Source: Calamus simplicifolius
Lineage: Eukaryota; Streptophyta; Magnoliopsida; Arecales; Arecaceae
Length of the DNA: 64,000 bases
NCBI GenBank assembly: GCA_900491605.1
Contig: UESW01004361.1
Span: 808,475-872,474, forward strand
Reading direction: 5' to 3'
The notes beneath the pieces are model-generated. The model was not told the origin of the DNA. It searched no databases and was given only the letters and a program-made list of their open reading frames with translations. The position numbers and the translations under genes were made by a program. This document shows, in pieces, positions 1 to 10,160 of the stretch. Every line of letters starts with the position of its first letter. The stretch's first letter is position 1.

Positions 1-288
1 TTCTAAGATGGATCCACTGAAGGCAATGCCTCCTTCCCTTTTTTTTAACATGACATCCTTTATCCAATCTTTTATTTAAAATTAAATTAAATATAAATTT
101 AACTTTTTTTTATAATTTAGCTTTATCCCTTATCAGATAAAAGATAAAAATTTAACTTTATCTACTGAAGGCATGCCTTTTCCTCTCGCTGCCTCTCGCT
201 GCCACCTCTTGCCGGGGAGGAAAGAAAGTCTCTCGATTGGGAAGGGGAAAGGAATGAGTGTGGAAGAAGGGGTGTGAAGAGAAATTTA

Positions 289-579
289 GGTAGTGTTTGA
301 TTCCCAAAATGCTATCCCAGAATAAGTGTATAGGATACAGTTTATTCAAGAGATAGCTGAGGGAATAATCATCTTTTTTAAATAATAATTTTGCCCTCAA
401 GGGATAGCTCCAGCTATTCTTGGGTTCTCTAGGGAATAAGTTCAGGGATAACCATGTTTAAACATGTGTTATCCCCTTTGGTTAACATTTTTCAAACTTA
501 TCCTTTTGTAGTTATAGCTTTGGGAATAAGGGGGATATCCGGAGGATATCCCTTCTTATTCCCTATTTCAAATACAGCC
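289..579. mobile_element. Tourist-like (PIF/Harbinger) MITE
   Basis: A 291-bp non-coding element. The left end GGTAGTGTTTGA and the reverse complement of the right end, GGCTGTATTTGA, agree at 9 of 12 positions. The element is flanked by the trinucleotide TTA at 286-288 and 580-582, the target duplication typical of PIF/Harbinger elements. The interior is rich in short inverted segments around GGATATCC. It has no coding capacity, so it would depend on a transposase encoded elsewhere. Confidence 0.7.
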
Positions 580-582
580 TTA

Positions 583-1319
583 GGGTATGGAGAGAAAAAC
601 GAGAATAGTGTGGTGTAGAGAGAAATTTTATGGCTATGAAGAGTAATTTAAAAAAAAAATTTTAAATTTTGGAAGTAGAGAGTAATTTTTATGATGTATA
701 GCATCTTTCAGTATTTAAACTTGAAGGGTTTGTATGGAAAAGAAATAAATTTTTTTTTCAATCCTCGCTCGTCATCCTATCTTTTTTTTTCCTCCTCTCT
801 CTCCTCCATCTCCTCCCCCCTACCGTCACGGTGGGATCCCATACTTTCGTACGCCCGGCTACATGATTCCATGGCCTGCATGAAGATCCATCGCGTGAAG
901 GAGGAATACATTCAGATTGAGCCACAGGGAACGCACGGATCCAGGGGTTCGTGACGCACGGCTTTGTGAAAGAAGGGGGACTCACGGACGTGGCTTCGGT
1001 CAACGTGGGTCGCTTCGTGGACTCGACTCTTGGAGGAGAGGGTTGCTTCATGGATGAAGCGTGAACTCACGGCTTCCGGGGATTCCAGGGAGCTCACGGC
1101 TTCCAGCGTGAGCATCCGGCGACGTGAAGGGAAGTGGCAGCCAAGAAGAAAAGGAAAAATCAAAAAGGAAATTGAGGTTGCGGTGAATTGAACCCATGAT
1201 CAAGGAGGGGTTCAAAGACGAACACATTACCGTTGCTGGTGTTGCATCAATTTAATTATAGGTAACAAAGAATGAAAGCCCAGGTATTTCTTCGAAAAAT
1301 TTTACTGTTGTTCATCGAT
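583..1319. other. Intergenic DNA, no gene seen
   Basis: No supported gene. Open frames on both strands at 690-1160 are short, lack domains and look like chance frames in a GC-rich patch. The only structured signal is the tRNA-like stretch near 1177-1262. Confidence 0.5.
1177..1262 (-). other. tRNA-derived (SINE-like) fragment
   Basis: Read on the minus strand this stretch has a B-box-like GGGTTCAATTC and, about 35 bases before it, a degenerate A-box-like segment around AGCAACGGTAATG. The spacing is close to that of a tRNA-related SINE head. The acceptor stem does not pair convincingly, so a functional tRNA is unlikely. No target duplication was found. Confidence 0.25.
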
Positions 1320-1858
1320 CACTGATCCTCAACACATTTGACCATTGGCTTAGCTTGGTCCACTTTTGACCGGCTTCGATAACTCAAAGAAGGCGACCAG
1401 TGCCTCTCTGTCAGCCTCTCCATCCGGACTTAGCGAAGGCATGGAAGAGGCCTAATCAAAGCCTTTGTCTTCCTCTATTTAATCGACCCTAGGCCCCTCT
1501 TCCGAACCAGGAACCAGCAGCGGCCGGGCGTTGGAAGTGCCAAAGAAACGCTGTAGGGTTAGTCGTCTTCTCCCTCCGTCGGCAACCAAATCACGCCGGT
1601 GAGATCTCTTTCTTTCTTCTCTTGTTCCTCTTCCTCTCCATTCATCTTTGATGTCGCCGGTGAGCCGCCCATGGCCGCCGGAGTTTAGTTTCCGTTCAGC
1701 CTCTGTTTTACTTTTTGTTTCAGGGAAGATGACAACCGAATTTAAGGCTGATTGAGCCGTAATCCCCCACCGGTCCCTCACCAAAAAAAAGTGCCGGCAA
1801 TAGCCGACGGGTGGACGAATTGCCAGCCGATGAAAGCCCCTTTCATATATCTATTATG
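1320..1858 (+). pseudogene. Orphan copy of receptor-kinase promoter and 5' leader
   Basis: This stretch is homologous to the 5' region of the lectin receptor kinase at 16790-17335. Shared parts are the TTGACC motifs, a TATTTAA box at about 1476-1482, the leader around CCTAGGCCCCTCTTCCGAAC, the splice-donor-like GGTGAG, the CTCCGTC and GCCGGTGAGCCGCC segments and an 8-codon upstream ORF ending GCTGATTGA. Similarity stops just after the TATCTAT that lies about 30 bases before the start codon in the full gene. No kinase coding sequence follows. The next 40 bases are AT-rich and then the Tekay element begins. It is a truncated duplicate; whether it still drives transcription cannot be told. Confidence 0.75.
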
Positions 1859-1895
1859 CTAATTCAAAATTAATATTCTTATTGTACATGGACAG

Positions 1896-4200
1896 TGTAG
1901 TACCCGGTTCCCAGTTCATGTGAACCAGGTTCAGGACTTGGTCCTGTGCTGTCCGATGCTTCGCTTTCAGCAAAGCGCTTTGTTTTCCCGGACCCCTTAA
2001 ACTGAAGTGTTGCGCAGGGGATTAAATATGTGATGGAGGGAGACTCCCTTCATCATCCTAGCTTCCGTTTCCTTCAGGTAATCCCCTGGCCTCTAGAGAG
2101 AGAGAGAGAGAGGGAGAGCATGAGAAATAGAGAGAGCATGAGAGGCAGAGAGAGAGAGAGAAGAGAGAGCGGGAGAATGTAGCCGGCCGAACCTTGGTTC
2201 AGGCTCGACGGCGTGCTCGCTGCCTCGCCGGGCCTGAGCTTCGGCCGGCGACCCCGCCGGCACCAGGGGAGGTGTCCGGCGGGGTGGTGGTGGAGAGAGA
2301 GAGAGAGAGGGCCAATTGGCTCCTCTCTCGTGCGGTGGCGAAAGCCTTGGTTCGGGCCCGGCAGCGTGCTCGCCGCCTCACCGGGCCTGAGCTTCGGCCT
2401 GTCGTCTCCACTAGCGCCGAGCGTGCGTCCGATGGAGGTCCGGCCGGCCAAGGTGACCGGCCGTGCCGCCGGCACAGTGACGTGCCACGCGGATGTGAGA
2501 GAGAAAAAGAGAGAAATTGAGAGAGAGAGGAGGGGATTGGTGGTCGGCCATGGCGGCGGCCGGCTCTGGCCCGGCCACCGGCGGCCGGGCTGCCCTCAAT
2601 TTGGCTGGTGGCAGCCCTAGCTGCCGGCGAGATACCCATCCCCTGTTCGGTGAAACAGGGGATCGGGATGGCTTTGGGATGAATCGGGCCGGCTGGGCCG
2701 GCCGGTTCGGGGCCTATTGGGCCGTGCAGCAAACAGATTTGAGGCTAGTTTTTGGGCCCGTAACGGGCCGGGATTAGCAAAATAATTATATGGCTAGAAT
2801 TTGAGTGAATTCTAGTTTCTTGGGGTATTTTTACTTTCCTAATAGGGTGTGTATAGTGGGAGATATTCAAGCCCAAAGTTGGGCCCATGAACTAGTCTGG
2901 GTAGAATTCTAAGGGTCATTTTAATATTCTTTTCTAATAAATTAATTGTGTAAAATGATCCTGTAGGTGCTCAGACATCTGACTAGCTGATATATACCTG
3001 TTGGATTGCGTACTGAGGTAAGTAAGCTAGTTATCAGTATTTAATAAATTATTTTATTCATTATATGAATATTTAAATTGTGAATTATATTGTGACATGA
3101 AGAATTGTTATGGATATTATCTAAATCGTAAGTAGATGAATGTTATGAATACATTGTTGTTTATGCTATGATTGAGAATGATTTCATATGTGGATGTTAT
3201 GCATGAGAGATGCAGTTATTATGACATTGATGTGATATATTACATGCAATTGTTAAGTAAGTATAATCCACTGTTTATGCAATATAAAGATGTTATTGAT
3301 ATGTTTGCGCATGATGTGAGGTACTGTTATGTGTCGCCGCAGTTCTCCTTTATCATGTCATACCACACAAACATCTAGAGGATGTGTTCTGATGATTTAT
3401 GCCACACATATCTAGAGGATGTGTTCTGATGATTTATGCCACATACACGTCTAGAGGATATGTTCTATTTATTTATGCCATTCACACGTCTAGAGGATGT
3501 GTTCTGCTTGGTTCGATATGGCATCATGCATCTAGAGGATGTGTTCTGAGTTACTATGAGGTGGCATCACACATCTAGAGGATGTGTTCTGCTTGGTTCG
3601 AGATGGCATCACAAATATAGAGTATGTGTTCTGGTGGATTATGATATGGCGTGACCCTGGTATCTGGATCCTTTCAGTACGGGGATACTTGTTGGTACAC
3701 TATTGGGATATTGCAGGGCCGTGGGTCACATTTGCAGCTACCATTAAGTGTATAAACAATGGATTTACTTACATTACATGTTTGAGTATTGTGTAATGTT
3801 TAAGCATGCAAATTATTTATGTGCTTATAGATTGTTATGCTATGAATTGACTGTATAACGTGGCTTACTTATTGAGTGTAAGCTCATAAAAATCTTACAA
3901 TGTTTTTGTCAGAGCCACAAGATTGAAGATGGACTGTTGGGGTGATGGATCTTCTATTAAATAAAACAAGACCCATTATTTTGTTGTAACCCCAGTATTA
4001 CTTATGTGTAGGGCTTGATGCCCAAACTTTATTATTGTGGTGTGTAAGGGTTCGTAACCTAAAAATTTTAGTATTCAGTGATGAATTTGACTTGGTTATA
4101 TACATAATAGTGTTATGTGTTAAAAATTTTGTGACGCCTTGCATGCCCGGCACGCGGCGGGTTGTCACCCTAGCCCGATATTTGGGTCTAGGGCATGACA
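1896..4200 (+). repeat. 5' LTR of Tekay-type element
   Basis: A 2,305-bp LTR starting TGTAGTACCCGG and ending GGGCATGACA. It holds GA-rich simple sequence near 2095-2170, a GC-rich middle (2190-2700) that yields spurious open frames on both strands, an AT-rich second half, and a minisatellite at 3366-3625. It pairs with 7829-10155. Confidence 0.92.
3366..3625 (+). repeat. LTR minisatellite, CTAGAGGATGTGTTCTG units
   Basis: About seven tandem units of roughly 35-45 bp, each with a core of the form CATCTAGAGGATGTGTTCTG separated by variable GATTTATGCCA or GGTTCGATATGGCATCA spacers. The same array is present in the 3' LTR at about 9325-9580, so it predates this insertion. Confidence 0.85.
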
Positions 4201-4207
4201 GCTTTAG

Positions 4208-4218
4208 TGGTATAGAGC
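4208..4218 (+). other. Primer binding site, tRNA-iMet type, shortened
   Basis: TGGTATAGAGC lies 7 bases after the 5' LTR. The usual plant primer site complementary to initiator methionine tRNA is TGGTATCAGAGC, so this copy lacks one or two internal bases. Such a site would prime reverse transcription poorly. Confidence 0.65.
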
Positions 4219-4349
4219 TCGGTTATGACCATAGGAACACGGACATATTGACATGATAACACGTAGAGAACATATTTTGATGATATTATACTTAGAGAAA
4301 CCTGACACTTTAGCTTATGATGATATTAACCACAACTAATTTAACATGA

Positions 4350-7300
4350 ATGATTAAGATAGGCAATGATTATGCTCAGACTCTAATTGATCCGGGTGCC
4401 ACGCATTCGTTTATATCTGACACCTACCTTGGCAAGAATGCATCACTGACACTTGAATCTCTAGACCATGAATTACACATTGCCTTTCCAAATGGTGATA
4501 CTATGAAAGTTGGTACTGTATGCAAATCCTGCTTGATTATCATTGAGGATAGGAAGCTGAATGCCAATCTTATTGTCCTTCCACTGAAATTCTTTGATGT
4601 TATCCTTGGCATGGATTGGTTAGCTTCCTATCATGCTTCTGTAGACTGTTTTAGGAAGATCGCCAACTTCAAAATTCCTTGTCAGCCCGAATTTAGTTTT
4701 ACTGGTGGCCAGAAACTTCTAGCCTCAGTGTTTATTTCGGCACTACAGGCTGAAGAGTATCTGAGGAGTGGTGGCCAAGGATTTCTTGCTGTTATTAATG
4801 ACCTTCAAAAGAAAGAGGCCAAGTTGGAGGATATTCCTATAGTTAGAGAATTCCCTGATGTCTTTTCGGATGAATTATCGGAGTTGCCCCCTGACCAGAA
4901 GGTTGAGTTCTCCATTGATTTGATTCCTGAAACTGGACCTATATCCAAGGCCCCTTATCGTATGGCCCCGACTGAGCTAAAAGAGTTGAAGGACCAATTG
5001 CAGGAACTCCTAGATCAGGGATTTATCAGGCCTAGTGCTTCTCCTTGGGGTGCTCCAGTTCTATTTGTTAAGAAGAAGGATGGCAGTCTTCGGCTATGCA
5101 TTGATTACCGGGAAATCAACAAGGTGACAGTGTGAAATAAGTACCCTTTGCCAAGGATTGATGACTTATTTGACCAACTTCAAGGAGCTCGGGTATTCTC
5201 TAAGATTGATCTCAGGTCAGGTTATCATCAGCTTAAAGTCAAGATGGAGATGTGCCTAAGACAGCTTTCAGATCTAGATATGGTCATTATGAGTTTTTGG
5301 TGATGTCGTTTGGTTTGACTAATGCCCCGGCAGCATTCATGGATTTAATGAACAGAATATTTAGGCCATACTTGGATCAGTTTGTGGTTGTATTTATTGA
5401 TGATATTTTGATCTATTCTAAGAGTCTCAGGGAGCATGAGGATCACTTGAGGATTGTGCTTCAGACTCTTCGGGAGAAGAAGCTTTATGCCAAGCTGCAG
5501 AAGTGTGAGTTTTGGTTGGACCAAGTAGCTTTCTTGGGTCATGTAATTTCTGCGGATGGCATTTCTGTGGACCCAAAGAAGATTGAAGCTATTATTAGCT
5601 GGAGCCGACCTTCCAATGTGGCTGAAGTCAGAAGCTTCTTGGGGCTAGCCGGGTATTATCGAAAATTTATGGAAGACTTCTCTCGCATCGCTCTACCCCT
5701 AACTCGTTTAACCCAGAAACGAGTGAAGTTTGACTGGTCAGAGGAGTGTGAGGAAAGTTTTCAGGAGTTAAAGCAGCGTTTGGTGTCAGCTCCCATCCTT
5801 GTTCTTCCGACAGGATCTGAGGGTTTTACACTTTATACTGATGCCTCTCGGAAAGGATTGGGATGTGTCCTAATGCAGAATAAAAAGGTGATAGCCTATG
5901 CTTCCAGACAGCTGAAGCCTTATGAGCAGAACTATCCTACTCATGATTTGGAATTAGCTGCGGTGGTTTTTGCTTTGAAGATTTGGCGGCATTATCTCTA
6001 TGGGGTGTCGTGTGATGTGTATACAGACCATAAGAGTCTAAAATATATCTTCACACAGAAGGAGCTCAATTTGAGGCAGAGGAGGTGGTTGGAACTTCTG
6101 AAGGACTATGATCTGAATCTACATTATCATCCAGGGAAGGCTAATGTTATGGCTGATGCTTTGAGTAGGAAGACCTCTTCTGAGTTAGCTGCTATGCTTA
6201 CCTCCCAGCCTCACATTCTGAAGGACCTCGAGAGGTGGGAGATTGGACTGAGAGTACAGCAGTCTGATGGACTTGTTGCTACTTATTCTTCAGCCGACTC
6301 TTGTTGACAGAATTAAGTCCTCCCAGATGGAAGATCCAGATCTTCAAAGAATTAAAGTTGCTGTTCAGTCAGGAGATCAGAGTGGATTTTATGTAATGGA
6401 TGATGGATCCCTGAGATTTGAAGGCAGACTTTGTGTACCTAGCAATGAGGAGTTGAAAGCCGAGATTTTGAGGGAGGCTCACTACTCTCCCTATACTGTA
6501 CATCCTGGTGGTACAAAAATGTATAGAGACTTAAAGGAGAATTTTTGGTGGAAAGGGATGAAGAGGGATATTGCTCAGTTTGTGGCCAAGTGCTTAGTAT
6601 GTCAGCGGGTGAAGGCGAGCATCAAAAACCTGCGGGACCTCTTCAATCTTTGATGATTCCTCAGTGGAAATGGGAAAAGATTACTATGGATTTTGTGACT
6701 GGTCTGCCCAAAACTCCCAGGAGTAATGATGCAGTTTGGGTTATTGTGGACAGAGTGATAAAGTCAGCTCATTTCCTACCTTTCAGAGTTGGAGTCTCGA
6801 GTGATAGATTGGCTAGCATGTATATTGAGCAGATTGTGAGACTCCATGGTGTTCCTGTCGCTATTGTATCTGACCGGGATACCAGATTTGTATCACAGTT
6901 TTGGAAGAGTCTTCATAAAGCCTTGGGGACCAAATTAAACTTCAGTACAGCTTATCATCCCCAGTCTGATGGACAATCAGAAAGGACCATACAGATTCTA
7001 GAAGATATGTTGCGCGCCTGTGTAATGGACTTGGGTGGGGCTTGGGATAACCACTTATCTTTGGTGGAGTTTGCTTATAACAATAGTTATCAAGCCAGTA
7101 TCCAGATGGCCCCATTTGAGGCTTTGTATGGTAGGAGGTGCAGATCTCCTTTATGTTGGGATGACGTAGGGGAAAGAAAATTGCTAGGCCCTGAGCTGAT
7201 CCAGCAGACAGTTGACAAGGTGCATTTGATCAGGGAGCGTCTTCGTACAGCTCAGAGCAGGCAAAAGAGTTATGCTGACGTCAGAAGGAGAGAGTTAGAA

Positions 7301-7739
7301 TTTCAGGTTGGGGATCATGTTTTCTTAAGGGTATCACCAACCAAGGATGTGATGAGATTCGGGATTAGAGGAAAGCTTAGTCCACGCTATATTGGACCTT
7401 TTGAGATCTTGAGCAGAGTTGGGGAGGTTGCATACAGCTTAGCACTGCCTCCGATTTTATCTGGTGTTCATAATGTATTCCATGTATCTATGTTGAGAAG
7501 TATGTTTCAGACCCAGTCATGTTATAGCTTATGAGCCTATTCAGTTGAGGAAGGATTTATCATATGAGGAACATCCTGTGCGTATCGTGGACCGCAAGGA
7601 TCAGATTCTGAGGCGGCGTACCATCCCTTATGTCAAAGTTCAGTGGAATAATCACTTTGAGAGGGAGGCTACTTGGGAGCTGGAGGAGGAAATTAAAACG
7701 AAGTATCTACAATTATTTGAAGGTAATTTATCTATCTAA
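4350..7739 (+). pseudogene. Broken pol polyprotein of Tekay-type chromovirus
   Basis: Protease begins near 4390 with the active-site motif DPGATHSFI. Reverse transcriptase follows (4900-5700) with the active-site YxDD equivalent FIDDIL near 5395. RNase H has TDASRKGLG near 5840. Integrase has its HHCC zinc region (about 6475-6610) and a D-D-E core (about 6680-7010, with SDRDTRF and the SERTIQ glutamate). A chromodomain sits at 7600-7725 (VKVQWNN...EATWE). Breaks: an in-frame TGA near 5132 where relatives have a basic residue (a C-to-T change at CGA would explain it), a frameshift near 5245, another near 6267-6310, another near 6640, and one before the chromodomain near 7510. There is no gag. 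It cannot make a working polyprotein. Confidence 0.9.
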
Positions 7740-7816
7740 GATTGTTGACCTTTGATTAATTTGATTGATCCGTAGTTATGAAGTCATGTATCAATTTCGA
7801 GGCCAAAATTTTTATA

Positions 7817-7828
7817 AGGAGGGGAGGA
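7817..7828 (+). other. Polypurine tract of Tekay-type element
   Basis: AAGGAGGGGAGGA lies directly against the TG of the 3' LTR, the expected position of the plus-strand primer. Confidence 0.8.
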
Positions 7829-10155
7829 TGTAGTACCCGGTTTCTGGTTCATGTGAACCAGGTTCAGGACTTGGTCCTGTGCTGTCCGACCCTTCGCTTT
7901 CAGCGAAACGCTTCATTTTCCCGAACCCCTTAAACCGAAGCATTGCGTAGGGGATTAAATATGTGATGGAGGGAGACTCCCTCCATCATCCTGGCTTCCG
8001 TTTCCTTCACGTAATCCCCTGGCATCTGGAGAGAGAGAGAGAGAGAGAGAGAGCATGAGAACAGAGAGAGCGTGAGAGGCAGAGAGAGAGAGAGAAAGAG
8101 AAAGAGAGCAGGAGAGTGTGGCCGGCCAAACCTTGGTTCAGGCCCAGCGGCATGCTCGCCGCCTCGCCGGGCCTGAGCTTCGGCCGGCGACCCCGCTGGC
8201 ACCGGGAAGGTGTCCGGCGGGGTGGTGGTGGGAGAGAGAGAAGAGAGAGAGGGCCAATCGGCCCTCTCGTGCGGTGGCGGAAGCCGAACCAGCTTCCGCT
8301 GGTTGGTTCGGGCCCGGCGGCGTGCTCGCCGCCTCGTCGGGCTTGAGCTTCGGCCTGTTGCCTCCACCGGCGCCGGGCGTGCATCCGGTGGAGGTCCAGC
8401 CGGCCAAGGTGGCCAGCCGTGCCACCGGCACAGTGACGTGCCGCGCGGATGTGAGAGAGAAAAAGAGAGAAATTGAGAGAGAGAGGAGGGATTGGTGGCC
8501 GGCAGCGGCGGCGGCCGGCTCTGGCCCGGCCACCGACGATCGGGCCGCCCTCAATTTGGCCGGTGGTGGCCCTTGCCACCGGTGAGATACCCATCCCCTG
8601 TTCGGTGAAACAGGGGATCGGGATGGCTTTGGGATGAATCGGGCCGGCTGGGCCGGCCGGTTCGGGGCCTATTGGGCTGTGCAGCGAGCAGATTTGAGGT
8701 TGGTTTTTGGGCCCTGTAATGGGTCGGGATTAGCGAAATAAATATATAGCTAGAATCTGGGTGAATTCTAGTTTCTTGGGGTATTTTTACTTCCCTAATA
8801 GGGTGTGTATAGTGGGAGATATTCAAGCCCAAAGTTGGGCCCGTGAACTAGTCTGGTAGAAATTCTAAGGGTCATTTTAATATTCTTTTCTAATAAATTA
8901 ATTATGTAAAATGATCCTGTAGGTGCTCAGACATCTGACTAGCTGATATATACCTGTTGGATTGCGTACTGAGGTAAGTAAGCCATTTATCAGTATTTAA
9001 TAAATTATTTTATTCATTATATGAATATTTAAATTATGAATTATATTGTGACATGAAGAATTGTTATGGATATTGTCTAAATCGTAAGTAGATGAATGTT
9101 ATGAATACATTATTGTTTATGTGCTATGATTGAGAATGATTTCATATGTGGATGTTATGCATGAGAGATGCAGTTATTATGACATTGATGTGATATATTA
9201 TATGCAATTGTTAAGTAAGTATAATCCACTGTTTATGCAATATAAAGATGTTATTGATATGTTTGTGCATGATGTGAGGTACTGTTATATGTTGCCGCAG
9301 TTCTTCTTTATCATGTCATACCACACACACATCTAGAGGATGTGTTCTGATGATTTATGCCACACACACATCTAGAGGATGTGTTCTGATGATTTATGCC
9401 ACATACACGTCTAAGGATGTGTTCTGTTTATTTATGTCATTCACACGTCTAGAGGATGTGTTCTGCTTGGTCCGATATGGCATCACGCATCTAGAGGATG
9501 TATTCTGAGTTACTATGAGGTGGCATCACATATCTAGAGGATGTGTTCTGCTTGGTTCGAGGTGGCATCACAATATAGAGTATGTGTTCTGGTGGATTAT
9601 GATATGGCATGACCCGGTATTTGGATCCTTTCAGTAGGGGGATACTTGTTGGTACACTATTGGGATATTGCAAGGCTGTGGGTCACATTTGCAGCTACCA
9701 TTGAGTGTATAATAGTAGGTTTACTTACATTGCATGTTTGAGTAATTGTGTAATGTTTAAGCATGCAAATTATTTATGTGCTTATAGATTGTTATGCTAT
9801 GAATTGACTGTATAACGTGGCTTATTATTGAGTGTAAGCTCATAAAAATCTTACAATGTTTTTGTCAGAGCCACGAGATTGAAGATGGACTGTTGGGGTG
9901 ATGGATCTTCTATTAAATAAAACAAGACCCATTATTTTGTTGTAACCCCAGTATTACTTATGTGTAGGGCTTGATGCCCAAACTTTATTATTGTGGTGTG
10001 TAAGGGTTTGTAACCCAAAAATTTTAGTATTCAGTGATGAATTTGACTTGTTATATACATAATAGTGTTATGTGTTAAAAATTTTGTGATGCCTTGCGTG
10101 CCCGGCACGCGGCGGGTTGTCACCCTAGCCCGATATTTGGGTCTGGGGCATGACA
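7829..10155 (+). repeat. 3' LTR of Tekay-type element
   Basis: A 2,327-bp partner of the 5' LTR with the same ends, GA-rich tract (8030-8105), GC-rich middle and minisatellite (9325-9580). Differences from the 5' copy are scattered single-base changes and small indels. It is followed by the target duplication GACAG. Confidence 0.92.
9325..9580 (+). repeat. LTR minisatellite, second copy
   Basis: The same CTAGAGGATGTGTTCTG-core array as in the 5' LTR, with small unit-level differences such as CTAAGGATG at about 9411. Confidence 0.85.
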
Positions 10156-10160
10156 GACAG

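Larger units (their letters stand above)
1896..10155 (+). mobile_element. Ty3/gypsy chromovirus (Tekay/Del type), gag-less
   Basis: A complete LTR pair, TGTAGTACCCGG...GGGCATGACA, flanked by the 5-bp duplication GACAG (1891-1895 and 10156-10160). Between the LTRs lie an initiator-Met-like primer site, a broken pol and a purine tract. Pol order is protease, reverse transcriptase, RNase H, integrase and chromodomain, which places it in Ty3/gypsy chromoviruses. The long LTRs (about 2.3 kb) and the chromodomain fit the Tekay/Del lineage. Only 150 bases separate the primer site from protease, so gag is deleted. The LTRs remain very similar by eye, suggesting a fairly recent insertion. Confidence 0.92.

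Noticed and set aside
2074..2777. Overlapping GC-rich frames on both strands, repeated at 7930-8594
   Set aside because: They lie in the Tekay LTRs and are not conserved in frame between the two copies.
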